Both the position numbers and the translations under genes were made by a program. A model generated the notes under the pieces. That model was given only the letters and a program-made list of their open reading frames with translations. It searched no databases and was not told where the DNA came from. This document shows, piece by piece, positions 1 through 7,961 of a stretch of 64,000 nucleotides of DNA; positions within the stretch are counted from its first letter, which is position 1, and every line of letters starts with the position of its first letter. The stretch comes from Streptomyces ferrugineus (GTDB taxonomy: Bacteria; Actinomycetota; Actinomycetes; Streptomycetales; Streptomycetaceae): positions 5,332,001 to 5,396,000 of the forward strand of contig NZ_CP063373.1 in NCBI RefSeq assembly GCF_015160855.1, read 5' to 3'.

Positions 1-328
1 GCACCAGGCCTTCCTGCGGACCTCGCACGCACACGCCGCGGCTGAACCCGAGGAGCCGGCAGTCCGTCACCTCGGCGCAGGCTTCCTCACGGACCTCTCG
101 ACGCATCGTGTCGACCCACTGCTCCTGCCGCTCCGGGCGACCGGCGGGCATGCCCCACCGCTGTCCGTCCGGGCTCACGACGACGATCCGATCGCCGACC
201 ACGCACACCGCCTCCGCGCCATGTGGTGTACCCGCCGGTGGGTCAAGAGGCGGATACCACGCGACATGCCATTGCTGGCCGTTGATGGCGGCGCTGAAGT
301 CGGCGCCGGTCTCAGCGATGTCGTTCAC
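1..328 (-). CDS. Nudix hydrolase, N-terminal part (cut by window edge)
   Basis: Reading the minus strand from GTG at 328 gives about 109 residues that run off the left edge without a stop. An AAGGGA ribosome site lies 5 bases before the GTG. The stretch GRPERQEQWVDTMRREVREE fits the Nudix box (G-x5-E-x7-REUxEE), so this is very likely a Nudix-fold hydrolase of a nucleoside-diphosphate-linked substrate. About 65 residues precede the box, which is usual. The substrate cannot be told because the C-terminal half is outside the window. Confidence 0.8.
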   Translation of the reverse strand, partial: MNDIAETGADFSAAINGQQWHVAWYPPLDPPAGTPHGAEAVCVVGDRIVVVSPDGQRWGMPAGRPERQEQWVDTMRREVREEACAEVTDCRLLGFSRGVCVRGPQEGLV

Positions 329-783
329 GGTTTCCCTTCAGCGAAAGGTCAGCGGCGGCCCCGCCCAAATGAGGCCGCCCAGGGCAGCGGTCCGGCTTCC
401 AATCTAGGTGCTGCGGCCCGGTGTGCTGGCGGCGTGCGCATGTGGCTGCGCCGGCGGCCCGCCTGAGCCACCTGGGCGTATGGCAGCGGTGGCGGCCGGC
501 CCCCCTCGCACGGGCCATCGCCGTAGCCTCCCCCGCGGCTGTGCTCCGTGCCGCCCCCGCGCCGAAGCCGACGGCCCTGACGACATCCGTGCCGACCGAC
601 CCGGCCGGTGCGCCACGCTGTTCCAAGGCATCGTCGGTGACGCCGTCCCTGCACTTCGCCGACAGCTCGGTGCGCCACTTCGCGGTGCGCGGCGCGCTTG
701 CCTCAGCGTGGACCGGCTGTTCCTCGCGTTGTCGACATTCGTGGCCGCGGCGACCGGGCGGAGCTGAGCCGGGGTCTGTCTGA
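329..783. other. Intergenic stretch, no gene recognised
   Basis: About 455 bases between the Nudix start and the DUF2269 stop. Several open frames exist on both strands, but all are Arg/Pro/Ala-rich compositions typical of frames opened by high GC, and none shows a recognisable motif. The first bases must hold the Nudix promoter. Confidence 0.5.
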
Positions 784-1347
784 TCAAACCCGGGCGGGGG
801 CCGTCGTGTCCGCGGTCTCTCCGTCGGCCCGTTGGTTCCGCTGTGCTCGCTGTACCCGCCATCCATACCGGGTGATGCCGCGTGGCTTGTAGACGGACAG
901 GGCCGTCGCCGTGAGCAGCACGGCGACGCCGGCGGCGGCGTCGAACACGAGCTGCGTCCGCATCCCGTCGAGCTGGGAGCCGGAGAGGTCCATCTGCGCG
1001 GCCGTCTCCGCCACGTGGTCGACCACCCGCATGTGCACAAGGAGGAGGACGGTGGCCACGGCGGTCAGACCGAGCTTGACCAGTACCCAGTAGTGGCGCA
1101 GCAGGCCCCACGTCGTTCCCAGGGACTGGACCAACCCGGTCAGCAGGGAGGCGAAGGCCAGCGGGACGATCACGTACCAGCCGGTGACCTGCATGGCGAG
1201 ATACGCGCCCCGCACGCGCTGGGCGTCCTCGCCGGTCAGCCCGACGACCGCGAGCGCCAGGAAGGCTGCCACCGACCCGAGCCAGCCGACCGAGGAGGCG
1301 ATGTGCGCGGTCAGGGCGACCTTGCGGAGGCCGGACGGCATCACCAT
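784..1347 (-). CDS. DUF2269-like integral membrane protein
   Basis: 187 residues with about four hydrophobic segments: roughly 10-36 (after a basic N-terminus and HIASSVGWLGS), 53-75, 84-105 and 128-150. The tail is charged. The layout and the conserved early His fit the DUF2269 membrane family, whose function is not established. The ATG at 1347 overlaps the stop of the upstream 53-residue membrane protein by ATGA, so the two are translationally coupled. The pair is divergent from a TetR gene with a perfect inverted repeat between them, suggesting repression by that regulator. Confidence 0.7.
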   Translation of the reverse strand: MVMPSGLRKVALTAHIASSVGWLGSVAAFLALAVVGLTGEDAQRVRGAYLAMQVTGWYVIVPLAFASLLTGLVQSLGTTWGLLRHYWVLVKLGLTAVATVLLLVHMRVVDHVAETAAQMDLSGSQLDGMRTQLVFDAAAGVAVLLTATALSVYKPRGITRYGWRVQRAQRNQRADGETADTTAPARV

Positions 1348-1508
1348 CAGTGGCCGCCGTGCATGCCGGGGCCCGTGCTGCCGGTGAGGTGCAGGACGAG
1401 GAACACCGCGACCACGGCCAGTGCCACGGTGCCGGAAAGCTTCACCCAGCGTGGGGTGGCGGGGGCTGAGCCGTCACCGGGTGCGGATTCGGACGCCGAG
1501 TCGTTCAT
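1347..1508 (-). CDS. Small single-span membrane protein
   Basis: 53 residues from ATG 1508, chosen because GAGGAG lies 8 bases upstream; a longer start at 1535 lacks such a site. The N-terminus is acidic and Ser/Ala-rich. One membrane segment (VALAVVAVFLVLHLTG) follows, and the tail is short and His-containing (GPGMHGGH). No family was recognised. The terminal Met/His-rich tail could bind metal, but that is only a guess. It is coupled by ATGA to the DUF2269 gene downstream. Confidence 0.6.
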   Translation of the reverse strand: MNDSASESAPGDGSAPATPRWVKLSGTVALAVVAVFLVLHLTGSTGPGMHGGH

Positions 1509-1552
1509 ACGGGTCTCCTCAGGCTGTTCTTTCACACCAGGAACTCTTATCG

Positions 1553-1584
1553 AGACACTATGTCTACGTCAAGCCATAGTGTCT
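1553..1584. promoter_or_regulatory. Perfect inverted repeat, probable TetR operator
   Basis: AGACACTATG (1553-1562) and CATAGTGTCT (1575-1584) are exact reverse complements separated by 12 bases. The site lies midway between the divergent small membrane gene (start 1508) and the TetR gene (start 1613). A -10-like TACACT at 1601-1606 sits only 6 bases before the TetR GTG, so that transcript may be nearly leaderless. The right arm would then overlap its -35 region. Confidence 0.7.
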
Positions 1585-1612
1585 TGGTGGTGGCGTTGCG
1601 TACACTGCTCTG

Positions 1613-2188
1613 GTGCCGAAGTTGTGGAACGAGACCATCGAGGAGCACCGCCGCGCTGTTCGCGACGCGGTGCTGGAGACCACGGCGGCGCTCGTGGCCG
1701 AGCATGGGCTGCGCGGCGTGACCATGTCACGGATTGCCGAGAAGAGCGGTATCGGCCGGGCCACGCTGTACAAGTACTTCCCGGACATCGAGTCGATCAT
1801 GATGGCGTGGCATGAACGCCGGATCGCCGCCCACCTCGACGAACTCGCCGAGCTCCGGGACCGTCCCGGCGCGCCTGGTGAGCGTCTCGAAGCGGTGCTG
1901 GAACGCTATGCGTTCATCCAGCAGCAGCGCGGCGGCCATGGCGGGGAACTCTCCGCCGTCCTGCACCGGGGGGACCATGTCGTGCACGCCGAGCAGCATC
2001 TGCGCCACTTCGTCCGTGGGCTGCTCGAGGAGGGGGTCCGGGCGGGCGAGGTCCGCAGCGATGTCGCGCCGGACGAACTGACCGGGTACTGCCTGCATGC
2101 TCTCGCCGGAGCCGGCGGCCTGACATCCAAGGCCGCGGTACGGCGGCTCGTCACGGTCACGTTGGCCGGGTTGCGGCCTCCCGGCTGA
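1613..2188 (+). CDS. TetR-family transcriptional regulator
   Basis: 191 residues. An N-terminal helix-turn-helix is seen at about 20-65, with VTMSRIAEKSGIG and ATLYKYFPD, the classic TetR recognition-helix pattern. The rest is a helical ligand-binding and dimerisation domain rich in His and Gln. The GTG start at 1613 has no clear ribosome site but sits just after a -10-like TACACT, so leaderless translation is plausible. It is divergent from the DUF2269 pair and probably represses both directions through the repeat at 1553-1584. The ligand is unknown. Confidence 0.85.
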   Translation: MPKLWNETIEEHRRAVRDAVLETTAALVAEHGLRGVTMSRIAEKSGIGRATLYKYFPDIESIMMAWHERRIAAHLDELAELRDRPGAPGERLEAVLERYAFIQQQRGGHGGELSAVLHRGDHVVHAEQHLRHFVRGLLEEGVRAGEVRSDVAPDELTGYCLHALAGAGGLTSKAAVRRLVTVTLAGLRPPG

Positions 2189-2227
2189 CCGACGTCCCAC
2201 GGCCGCGCGTCCTCCGGAGCGTCGTGG

Positions 2228-2520
2228 AACGGCTCCCTCGTCGACGAGATCGTCCGGGAGGGCGTCCGGGAGGGCGTCCGGGAGGGCGTCCGGCGAATGC
2301 TCGCGACGGCCCTGGAAGCCGAAGTCAACGCGTCCAACGCGGTGTTGGCCGACCAACAGGACGAGGCCGGCCTACGGCTGTGGTCCGCAGCGGCCATCAC
2401 GAGCCCAAGAAAGTCACCACGTGCTCGCGGTCGGCGACGGTTCCCTGGGCTTCTGGAAGGCGCTCTGACCGAGGCGTTCCCCGCCGGGCGCGATGGTCTC
2501 CGCGCTCGTCGAGTCCGCAC
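2228..2520 (+). pseudogene. Decayed IS256-family (Mutator) transposase remnant
   Basis: Three frames each keep a piece of an IS256-type transposase. LVDEIVREGVR...RRMLATALEAEVNA is read from 2228. VVRSGHHEPKKVTT is read in a second frame from 2380. VLAVGDGSLGFWKAL is read in a third frame from 2421 and ends at a stop. The family is normally about 400 residues; here the region between the N-terminal domain and the mid-protein DGxLGFWKAL block is deleted and no catalytic core remains. It marks an old insertion next to the TetR gene. Confidence 0.75.
2251..2286 (+). repeat. Three exact tandem copies of a 12-base unit
   Basis: CGTCCGGGAGGG occurs at 2251, 2263 and 2275, followed by a partial fourth copy. 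In the old transposase frame it encodes repeated VREG. Only one copy is expected in the family, so this is a slippage expansion inside the dead gene. Confidence 0.9.
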
Positions 2521-2547
2521 AGGCGGCCTGCCGGATAATCGCTCGTC

Positions 2548-3549
2548 ATGCCGAAACCCATCCGGCGATACTCCCTACCCATGAGGCGTGAAGATCCCCA
2601 TCGGGAAATCCCGGCCAACCCAGCACTGCGACGAGTCCTGGGACGCTATCCGGAGCTGGTGGACCTGCTGACCGACGGTATGTCCGGCAGCGACCTGACC
2701 ACGCTGCTGCTCGAGGTGTTCCGGGGCCGAGCGGACCGGCTCTCGCCGGCGGAGGTCATGCGGCGCTACCGCAGCGATCGGTTCGTAGCACCGGCACCGA
2801 TCAGCTTCACCGCCCTGCGCCGCACCGAAGACGCCCTGGTATCCGCACTGCCCGACGACTTCGAAATGCTCGTGCTTGCCCCAGTCCTACCTCTGGCGGC
2901 CCACTCGGCCGTCGCGACCGTCGATCCCCGCAAGGTGATCGCGACGGTTCGCGGCAGCGAGGTCGCCGCCGACCCGACGAACGCATTGGCCCTGGAGGCG
3001 TCCCTGCGACGTTCCCTGGCCCTGGCCGCGGATCCTCGTTCCACCACGCCGGTCCGGCTGGCGGCCAGTCAGCGAGTGACTCGTGCACAGCACTTCAACG
3101 GCCCCGGGATGCTCGCCCACTTCCAGATATTCGGCCTGGTGACCGCCGGTCGGGACACCGGCAACCGATCCTTCGAGCACCAGCAGCTGGCCGAACATCT
3201 GGGGTTCGCCGCCCGGTCGCTCGCCGCCGCCGGGGCCCGGCGTACACGGATCCAGCTCACCTGCCTCGAGGACGCGAGCCGCCCGATCATCGAGCGGCTG
3301 GGTGGTGACCTCACCGGGCTTCCAGGCGTTGCCGTGCTCGAGGACCCCGACCGGACAACCGGACGCGGCTACTACACGGACGTCTGCTTCAAGATCTATG
3401 CCGGTGTTGAGGACCAGTACCTGGAAGTCGCCGACGGCGGCTTCGTCGAGTGGAGCCAACTCCTCACCGGCAACCGTAAGGAACGCCTTTTGATCAGCGG
3501 CTTCGGCGTCGACCGACTCGCTGAAACCCTGGCACTGTCCCCCACCTGA
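2548..3549 (+). CDS. Conserved protein of unknown function
   Basis: 333 residues from ATG 2548; an alternative ATG at 2581 would remove 11 residues, and neither has a strong ribosome site. It is a soluble alpha/beta protein without signal peptide or membrane segments. Stretches such as RGSEVAADPTNALALEASLRR and FGLVTAGRDTG look well conserved. The overall feel (paired Arg motifs, a GxG-rich C-terminus ending GNRKERLLISGFG) recalls class II aminoacyl-tRNA-synthetase-like or HisZ-like folds, but this is only an impression. No operon partner: the next gene is convergent. Confidence 0.6.
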   Translation: MPKPIRRYSLPMRREDPHREIPANPALRRVLGRYPELVDLLTDGMSGSDLTTLLLEVFRGRADRLSPAEVMRRYRSDRFVAPAPISFTALRRTEDALVSALPDDFEMLVLAPVLPLAAHSAVATVDPRKVIATVRGSEVAADPTNALALEASLRRSLALAADPRSTTPVRLAASQRVTRAQHFNGPGMLAHFQIFGLVTAGRDTGNRSFEHQQLAEHLGFAARSLAAAGARRTRIQLTCLEDASRPIIERLGGDLTGLPGVAVLEDPDRTTGRGYYTDVCFKIYAGVEDQYLEVADGGFVEWSQLLTGNRKERLLISGFGVDRLAETLALSPT

Positions 3550-3616
3550 TTCCCGGCCCGGTCGGTCTGGAGTTCCCGCTCGCAGGCGTCGGGCTCCGCC
3601 GGCAGGCCGGCGTCCC

Positions 3617-4243
3617 TCAACCGGATTGCGCTTCTACGGGTTGCCGCAGAACTGTCCTGAGCTTGGCAGGGTCAGTCCTGCGGGGGTCGCTGAGGTAGAT
3701 CTCGTGGTGCAATCCCCTCTCCCGCAAATTGTTGGCGGGGAGGTACTCGTGGTGCAGCCTGGTCAGGATCGGTGTCTCATCGTCGTAAGGACCGATGTGG
3801 AGGACCTGGACGCTGGTGCCCTCGTGCAGCGTCTCTGACCGAACGTCCTCAATGGCCGGAAGCTTCTTCTTGGTCCGGGCGGTGTCCTTGGCGTCCTCGA
3901 TCATGCCGCCGGTGATCCAGTCGGGGACACTGATGAGCAGTCTCCATCGCCAATTGTCCTTGAGCCTGGCCAGGAAATCGTCCATGTCGTCCGCCCACCA
4001 CAGCCCCTCAAGTGGGCCCACGACGAAGTCTCTGCCCAGGTCGCCTTTGCTCGCGAACTTGGCGGAATAGGCGACCGCGTAGAGCGCCTCGACCGCGTGG
4101 CGGTACGCGACGCTGGTGTTCGGGTCGCCATGCCCGTCGATGGCGAGGAAGTGGAGCTCGGGGATGTCGACGAGTTCCCAGTCGGTGTTCTTGGGCGAGT
4201 AGCACTTCTTGAACTGGCGTTTGACGTCGTACTTGGTGGCCAT
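3617..4243 (-). CDS. GyrI-like small-molecule-binding domain protein
   Basis: 208 residues starting at ATG 4243, with GGAAGG about 9 bases upstream. The N-terminus WELVDIPELHFLAIDGHGDPN and the later VQVLHIGPYDDE followed by a PRRTDPAKLRTVLRQPV tail fit the stand-alone GyrI-like (SOUL/AraC-effector-like) family. Such proteins bind small hydrophobic molecules and some hydrolyse cyclopropanoids. The same frame is open upstream to ATG 4492, giving an 83-residue Arg/Ser-rich extension. I treat that as untranslated because family members begin close to MATKYDV. Confidence 0.75.
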   Translation of the reverse strand: MATKYDVKRQFKKCYSPKNTDWELVDIPELHFLAIDGHGDPNTSVAYRHAVEALYAVAYSAKFASKGDLGRDFVVGPLEGLWWADDMDDFLARLKDNWRWRLLISVPDWITGGMIEDAKDTARTKKKLPAIEDVRSETLHEGTSVQVLHIGPYDDETPILTRLHHEYLPANNLRERGLHHEIYLSDPRRTDPAKLRTVLRQPVEAQSG

Positions 4244-4609
4244 TCCGAGGAACCTTCCTGTGGGTGGGCCGTTGCCTGCTTGTCGGCACGGTAGAGCTGG
4301 ACGTATCCGTAATCGCAGCAGATCAGTCCGGTCGCTGTCCCGTCGACCATCGATGGGGGTGTCGATCAGGCGGTCGGCGTCTTCGGCGAGTGGCGAGGAG
4401 CGCGGGTCGGTGAGGACGCTGTCTGTGGTTGCGTACTCCCGGACGCTCGCCGAGCTGACCGCCAGGCCCCTACGAGGAATCCCGACCGTCATTTGTGCAG
4501 ATGTCGCCGATTGTCGTTTTTCGCACAACCATTCCGAGATACCTGGTGTCTCATGACATGAGTGCGATGTCACGCACAACTCATGGGGGAACACGGGGGT
4601 ATTCGCAAA
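4244..4609. other. Divergent intergenic region of GyrI-like and haloperoxidase genes
   Basis: 366 bases with lower GC near its right end. TTGTGC at about 4494 and GCACAA near 4523 form a loose inverted pair around a T-rich stretch, and a stronger palindrome lies at 4557-4585. No recognisable protein is encoded. It probably carries two divergent promoters. Confidence 0.5.
4557..4585. promoter_or_regulatory. Inverted repeat in the haloperoxidase leader
   Basis: CATGAGTGCG and CGCACAACTCATG face each other around a 6-base centre, complementary except for one unpaired A. It ends 24 bases before the chosen ATG (4610), so it could be a regulator-binding palindrome or an mRNA hairpin close to the ribosome site. 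Confidence 0.5.
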
Positions 4610-6106
4610 ATGAGTGATCGTCGCTTTGCCGCGCGCGACGCGCGCGTCCGGGCCGCCGAGGCGGAGTTCCAGCGCCACGTGCCGGTCCACGCCTCGAACG
4701 GGGAAGAGACCGACCACCCCTTCGTCGCGAGCTACTCCAAGGGGCTGCCGCACGACAAGTTCGGAGAGGTCGCCCCGGCCGCGTACCACCTGCTGCGCCG
4801 GGCGCTGGCCACGGGCAGCTACGAGGACTTCGAACGGATCCCGCTCGCGGACACCCGCAAACTGGTCAACCCGCAGGCCGGGCTGGCCTTCGACCCGCAG
4901 GGCCCGGACGCCCAGGCGCTGTCCATGCCGCCCGCGCCGCGCATCGACAGTGCGCAGAACTCCGCCGAGGCCGTCGAGCTGTACTGGATGGCGCTGTGCC
5001 GTGATGTGCTGTTCACCAGGTTCGCCGAGAGTGACCTGGTCGCCGAGGCGGCCGGTGAACTGAGCGGGCTGGAGGACTTCCGGGCACCGAAGCTGGACGG
5101 TCAGGTCACCGCGCAGACCATCTTCCGGGGGGACACCCGGGGCGATCTGGCCGGGCCGTACCTGTCGCAGTTCCTGCTCAAGGACATCCCGTACGGCACG
5201 CTGCTGATCGACCAGCGGCAGGACACCCTCGTCCGCCCCGTCGACCATCTGACCACCTGGGGCGACTGGCTGGAGGTGCAGAACGGCTCCGAACCCGAGC
5301 CGGACGAGCGGGACTTCGCCACCCGGCGCTACATCCAGACCCCGCGCGATCTGGCTCACTACGTCCACTTCGACGCACTGTACGAGGCGTACCTCAACGC
5401 CGCGCTCATCCTGCTGGGCAGCAACGCGCCGGTGGACGCGGGCAATCCGTACAACTTCTCCCGCAACCAGATCGGCTTCGGGACGTACGGCGGACCGCAC
5501 CTCCTCTCGCTGGTGACCGAGGTGGCCACCCGCGCGCTGAAGGCGGTGTGGTTCCAGAAGTGGTACGTGCACCGGCGCCTGCGGCCGGAGGAGTTCGGTG
5601 GCCGGGTCCACCAGCAGCTGCGCGGGCAGCGCGAGTACCCGATCGACTCCGGCGTGCTGGACTCCGTCGCCGTGAAGCGGGTCTTCGAGAAGCACGGCAG
5701 CTACCTGCTGCCGCAGGCCTTCCCGGAGGGCAGCCCGACCCATCCCTCGTACGGATCCGGACACGCCACGGTCGCAGGGGCGTGCGTGACCATCCTCAAG
5801 GCATGGTTCGACGAGTCACACATCCTGGCCGACCCGGTCGTCCCCTCCACGGACGGCACCGCCCTGGAGCCGTACACCGGCCCTGACGCCGACCGGCTCA
5901 CCGTCGGCGGCGAGCTCAACAAGGTCGCCGGCAACATCGCCACCGGCCGCAACATGGCCGGCGTGCACTGGCGCACCGACTACACCCAGGCCGTCCACCT
6001 TGGTGAGGAGATCGCCATCGGTGTCCTGCGCGAGGCCAAGGAGGCCACGCTGGAGGACGCGGTCTTCACTCTGAGCCGCTTCGACGGCACCACTCTCGCC
6101 ATCTGA
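4610..6106 (+). CDS. Vanadium-dependent haloperoxidase / PAP2-type phosphatase family
   Basis: 498 residues from ATG 4610, chosen because GGGGG precedes it; an in-frame upstream start at 4562 is possible. The vanadate (or phosphate) binding set is present. Lys317 and Arg325-Pro326 lie in KWYVHRRLRPE, Ser383-Gly384-His385 in PSYGSGHA, and Arg447 and His453 in GRNMAGVHWRTD. No signal peptide, so probably cytoplasmic. The length and the KWxxHRRLRPE signature are those of bacterial vanadium haloperoxidases rather than short PAP2 phosphatases. Halide and substrate specificity cannot be read from sequence. Monocistronic, ending at a strong hairpin. Confidence 0.85.
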   Translation: MSDRRFAARDARVRAAEAEFQRHVPVHASNGEETDHPFVASYSKGLPHDKFGEVAPAAYHLLRRALATGSYEDFERIPLADTRKLVNPQAGLAFDPQGPDAQALSMPPAPRIDSAQNSAEAVELYWMALCRDVLFTRFAESDLVAEAAGELSGLEDFRAPKLDGQVTAQTIFRGDTRGDLAGPYLSQFLLKDIPYGTLLIDQRQDTLVRPVDHLTTWGDWLEVQNGSEPEPDERDFATRRYIQTPRDLAHYVHFDALYEAYLNAALILLGSNAPVDAGNPYNFSRNQIGFGTYGGPHLLSLVTEVATRALKAVWFQKWYVHRRLRPEEFGGRVHQQLRGQREYPIDSGVLDSVAVKRVFEKHGSYLLPQAFPEGSPTHPSYGSGHATVAGACVTILKAWFDESHILADPVVPSTDGTALEPYTGPDADRLTVGGELNKVAGNIATGRNMAGVHWRTDYTQAVHLGEEIAIGVLREAKEATLEDAVFTLSRFDGTTLAI

Positions 6107-6121
6107 CCGCCTCCGGACCTG

Positions 6122-6162
6122 CCGGCCTGGTGCCGCCGAGTTCCCCGGCGGCACCAGGCCGG
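6122..6162. terminator. Bidirectional hairpin terminator
   Basis: CCGGCCTGGTGCCGCC (6122-6137) pairs perfectly with GGCGGCACCAGGCCGG (6147-6162) around a 9-base loop, 15 bases after the haloperoxidase stop. There is no U-tract, as is common in Streptomyces. It separates the convergent haloperoxidase and RibD-like genes and could serve both. Confidence 0.8.
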
Positions 6163-6241
6163 TCAGCGCGGTGCGCGGAGAGCGGTGAGGATCATGCCGC
6201 GGAGTCCGCGGGTGTCCCGTACAGGGCGATGAACCGGACGG

Positions 6242-6805
6242 TCATCGGGCGGCCCTGCGGTAGCGGGTGAGGACGGCGGCACCTGCCTGCTCGGCCGCCA
6301 GGCACTCCAGTTCGGCGTGGGGGCCGTCGGCCGGGAAGAGCCGCCGGCCGGTGCCGAGGACGGTGGGGAAGGTCAGCAGCCGGTACTCGTCGACCATGTC
6401 CGCGGCCCTCAGCCGGTCGACGACGCTCAGGCTTCCGGCGACAACCACGTCCCGCCGCTCGCGTTTGACGGCGTCCGCCGGGTCGCCGTCCAGAACCTGG
6501 GAGTTCGCCCACGCCGCCGTGTCGGTGTGGGTCAGGGTGCGGGAGGCGACCAACTTCGGCACGGCGTTCATCCGCGTGGCGAACGGGTCGTCGCGGCCGG
6601 GCCAGATACGCGAGAACAGCTGCCAGGTGGTGCGCCCGAGGAGCAGCACCCCCTCGTCCAGCGTGTGGCCGAGCCGGAACTTGTCCCCGGCGACCGCCTC
6701 CGGGCAGTGCCGGAACGCCCAGCCGCCCAGCGGCGTGCCGACGGACCCGTCCGGGTCGGACACGATTCCGTCCAGGGTGACGAACTCGATGACGATGACA
6801 CTCAC
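6242..6805 (-). CDS. RibD C-terminal-domain (dihydrofolate-reductase-fold) reductase
   Basis: 187 residues from GTG 6805, with AAGGGA 9 bases upstream. It has the DHFR-like fold signature: an N-terminal beta strand VIVIEFVTLDGIVSDPDG, LLLGRTTWQLF in the middle, and DVVVAGSLSVVDRL followed by DEYRLLTFPTVLGTGRRLF. This is the stand-alone family often called YyaP/YwjB-type NADPH reductases, substrate unknown. It starts 57 bases after the ECF sigma gene on the same strand, so the two are likely one transcript. Confidence 0.8.
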   Translation of the reverse strand: MSVIVIEFVTLDGIVSDPDGSVGTPLGGWAFRHCPEAVAGDKFRLGHTLDEGVLLLGRTTWQLFSRIWPGRDDPFATRMNAVPKLVASRTLTHTDTAAWANSQVLDGDPADAVKRERRDVVVAGSLSVVDRLRAADMVDEYRLLTFPTVLGTGRRLFPADGPHAELECLAAEQAGAAVLTRYRRAAR

Positions 6806-6862
6806 GATGAGTTTCCCTTCGGTTCGGTGCTCACCGGTACGTACCGGCCGCACCGCCCGGAC

Positions 6863-7801
6863 TCATCGCTCGCTGCGGAACTCGCCCGCGGGAATGTCGC
6901 GCGGCAGCTCGAAGGGGTCGAAGACGCGTGGATCGGCGAACACGACGTTGTGGGCGATGCGGCGGTCGATGACGGTGAAGACCTGCAGGGTGTGCAGACG
7001 GTGCCCGCCTCCGGGCTCCGGCGCGTACGCGGCGAGCGCGGGCTGCCCGTTGGCGGTCAGCGCCCGCATGCCCCAGCCCGTGCCCCGCATGTCGAAAACC
7101 CGCTCCATGAACCGTCCGTAGTCCCGACTGCCTCGGAACCACAGCGGCACCGGCGGCATCTCCATCACCACGTCGTCGGCCAGCAGTCGCACCAACGCGG
7201 GGACATCCGCCGCCTCGAACGCCCGCATGTACCGCTGGACGACCGCCCGCACCTCTGGATCATCCGGCTCGGTCACGGCACCGGCATCCCCCACGCCCGC
7301 GAGGGCGGCACGGGCGCGCTGCAGCGCGCCGTTGACCGCCGCGACCGTGGTCCCCAACTGCTCGGCGACCTCAGCGGCGGTGAACCCCAGCACCTCGCGC
7401 AACACCAGCACCGCCCGTTGCCGCGCCGGCAGGACCTGCACCGCCGCCACCCAGGCGAGCCGCAGATCGGCCCTGACCTCCACGTCGAACCTCGGGTCGG
7501 GGAACGGCTCCAGCCAGGGCACGTCGAGCGCCGGCACCAGCGGCGCCCCGGGATCGTCGCTCGGCACCCCCAACCCGGACGGCAAGGGACGCCGGCCGCG
7601 TCCCTCCAGCGCGGTCAGGCACGCATTGGTCGCGATCCGGTACAGCCAGGTCCGCACAGAGGCGCGCGCCGGGTCGTACCGGTCGCGGGCCTTCCAAGCG
7701 CGCAGCAGCGTCTCCTGCACCAGGTCCTCGGCCTCGTGGAACGAGCCCAGCATCCGATAGCAGAACGCCACCAGTTCACCCCGGTACGGCTCGAAGTCCA
7801 T
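6863..7801 (-). CDS. ECF RNA polymerase sigma factor with C-terminal SnoaL-like domain
   Basis: About 312 residues from ATG 7801 (ATG 7819 is also possible). Region 2 (YRGELVAFCYRMLGSFHEAEDLVQETLLRAWKA) and region 4 (LPARQRAVLVLREVLGFTAAEVAEQLGTTVAAVNGALQRAR) are clear. From about residue 195 a SnoaL/NTF2-like domain follows (VVQRYMRAFEAADVPALVRLLADD). This architecture matches the SigG/SigJ-like ECF groups, in which the extra domain replaces an anti-sigma factor as control element. The RibD-like reductase gene downstream is the likely partner or target. Confidence 0.85.
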   Translation of the reverse strand: MDFEPYRGELVAFCYRMLGSFHEAEDLVQETLLRAWKARDRYDPARASVRTWLYRIATNACLTALEGRGRRPLPSGLGVPSDDPGAPLVPALDVPWLEPFPDPRFDVEVRADLRLAWVAAVQVLPARQRAVLVLREVLGFTAAEVAEQLGTTVAAVNGALQRARAALAGVGDAGAVTEPDDPEVRAVVQRYMRAFEAADVPALVRLLADDVVMEMPPVPLWFRGSRDYGRFMERVFDMRGTGWGMRALTANGQPALAAYAPEPGGGHRLHTLQVFTVIDRRIAHNVVFADPRVFDPFELPRDIPAGEFRSER

Positions 7802-7961
7802 CGGATCATCATGCCGCACACTGGTCCTACGTCCCCGAGGTCCGTGAGCGCGTCACCCTGCCGACGATTGCGCGGCATGGCACAAGGCACGGCACAAGAA
7901 GGACACCCCGTCGTACGCCGGGGCGGGAAGTGGCCGCGCCCTGTCACAGGGAGGGCATCGC

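Noticed and set aside
408..783. Possible small secreted proteins in the 329-783 gap
   Set aside because: Competing frames on both strands with Arg/Pro-rich text, no ribosome site and no family match.
3617..5764. A long minus-strand frame running from the GyrI-like gene through the haloperoxidase region
   Set aside because: Only the last 208 codons match a protein family; the rest is antisense to the haloperoxidase.
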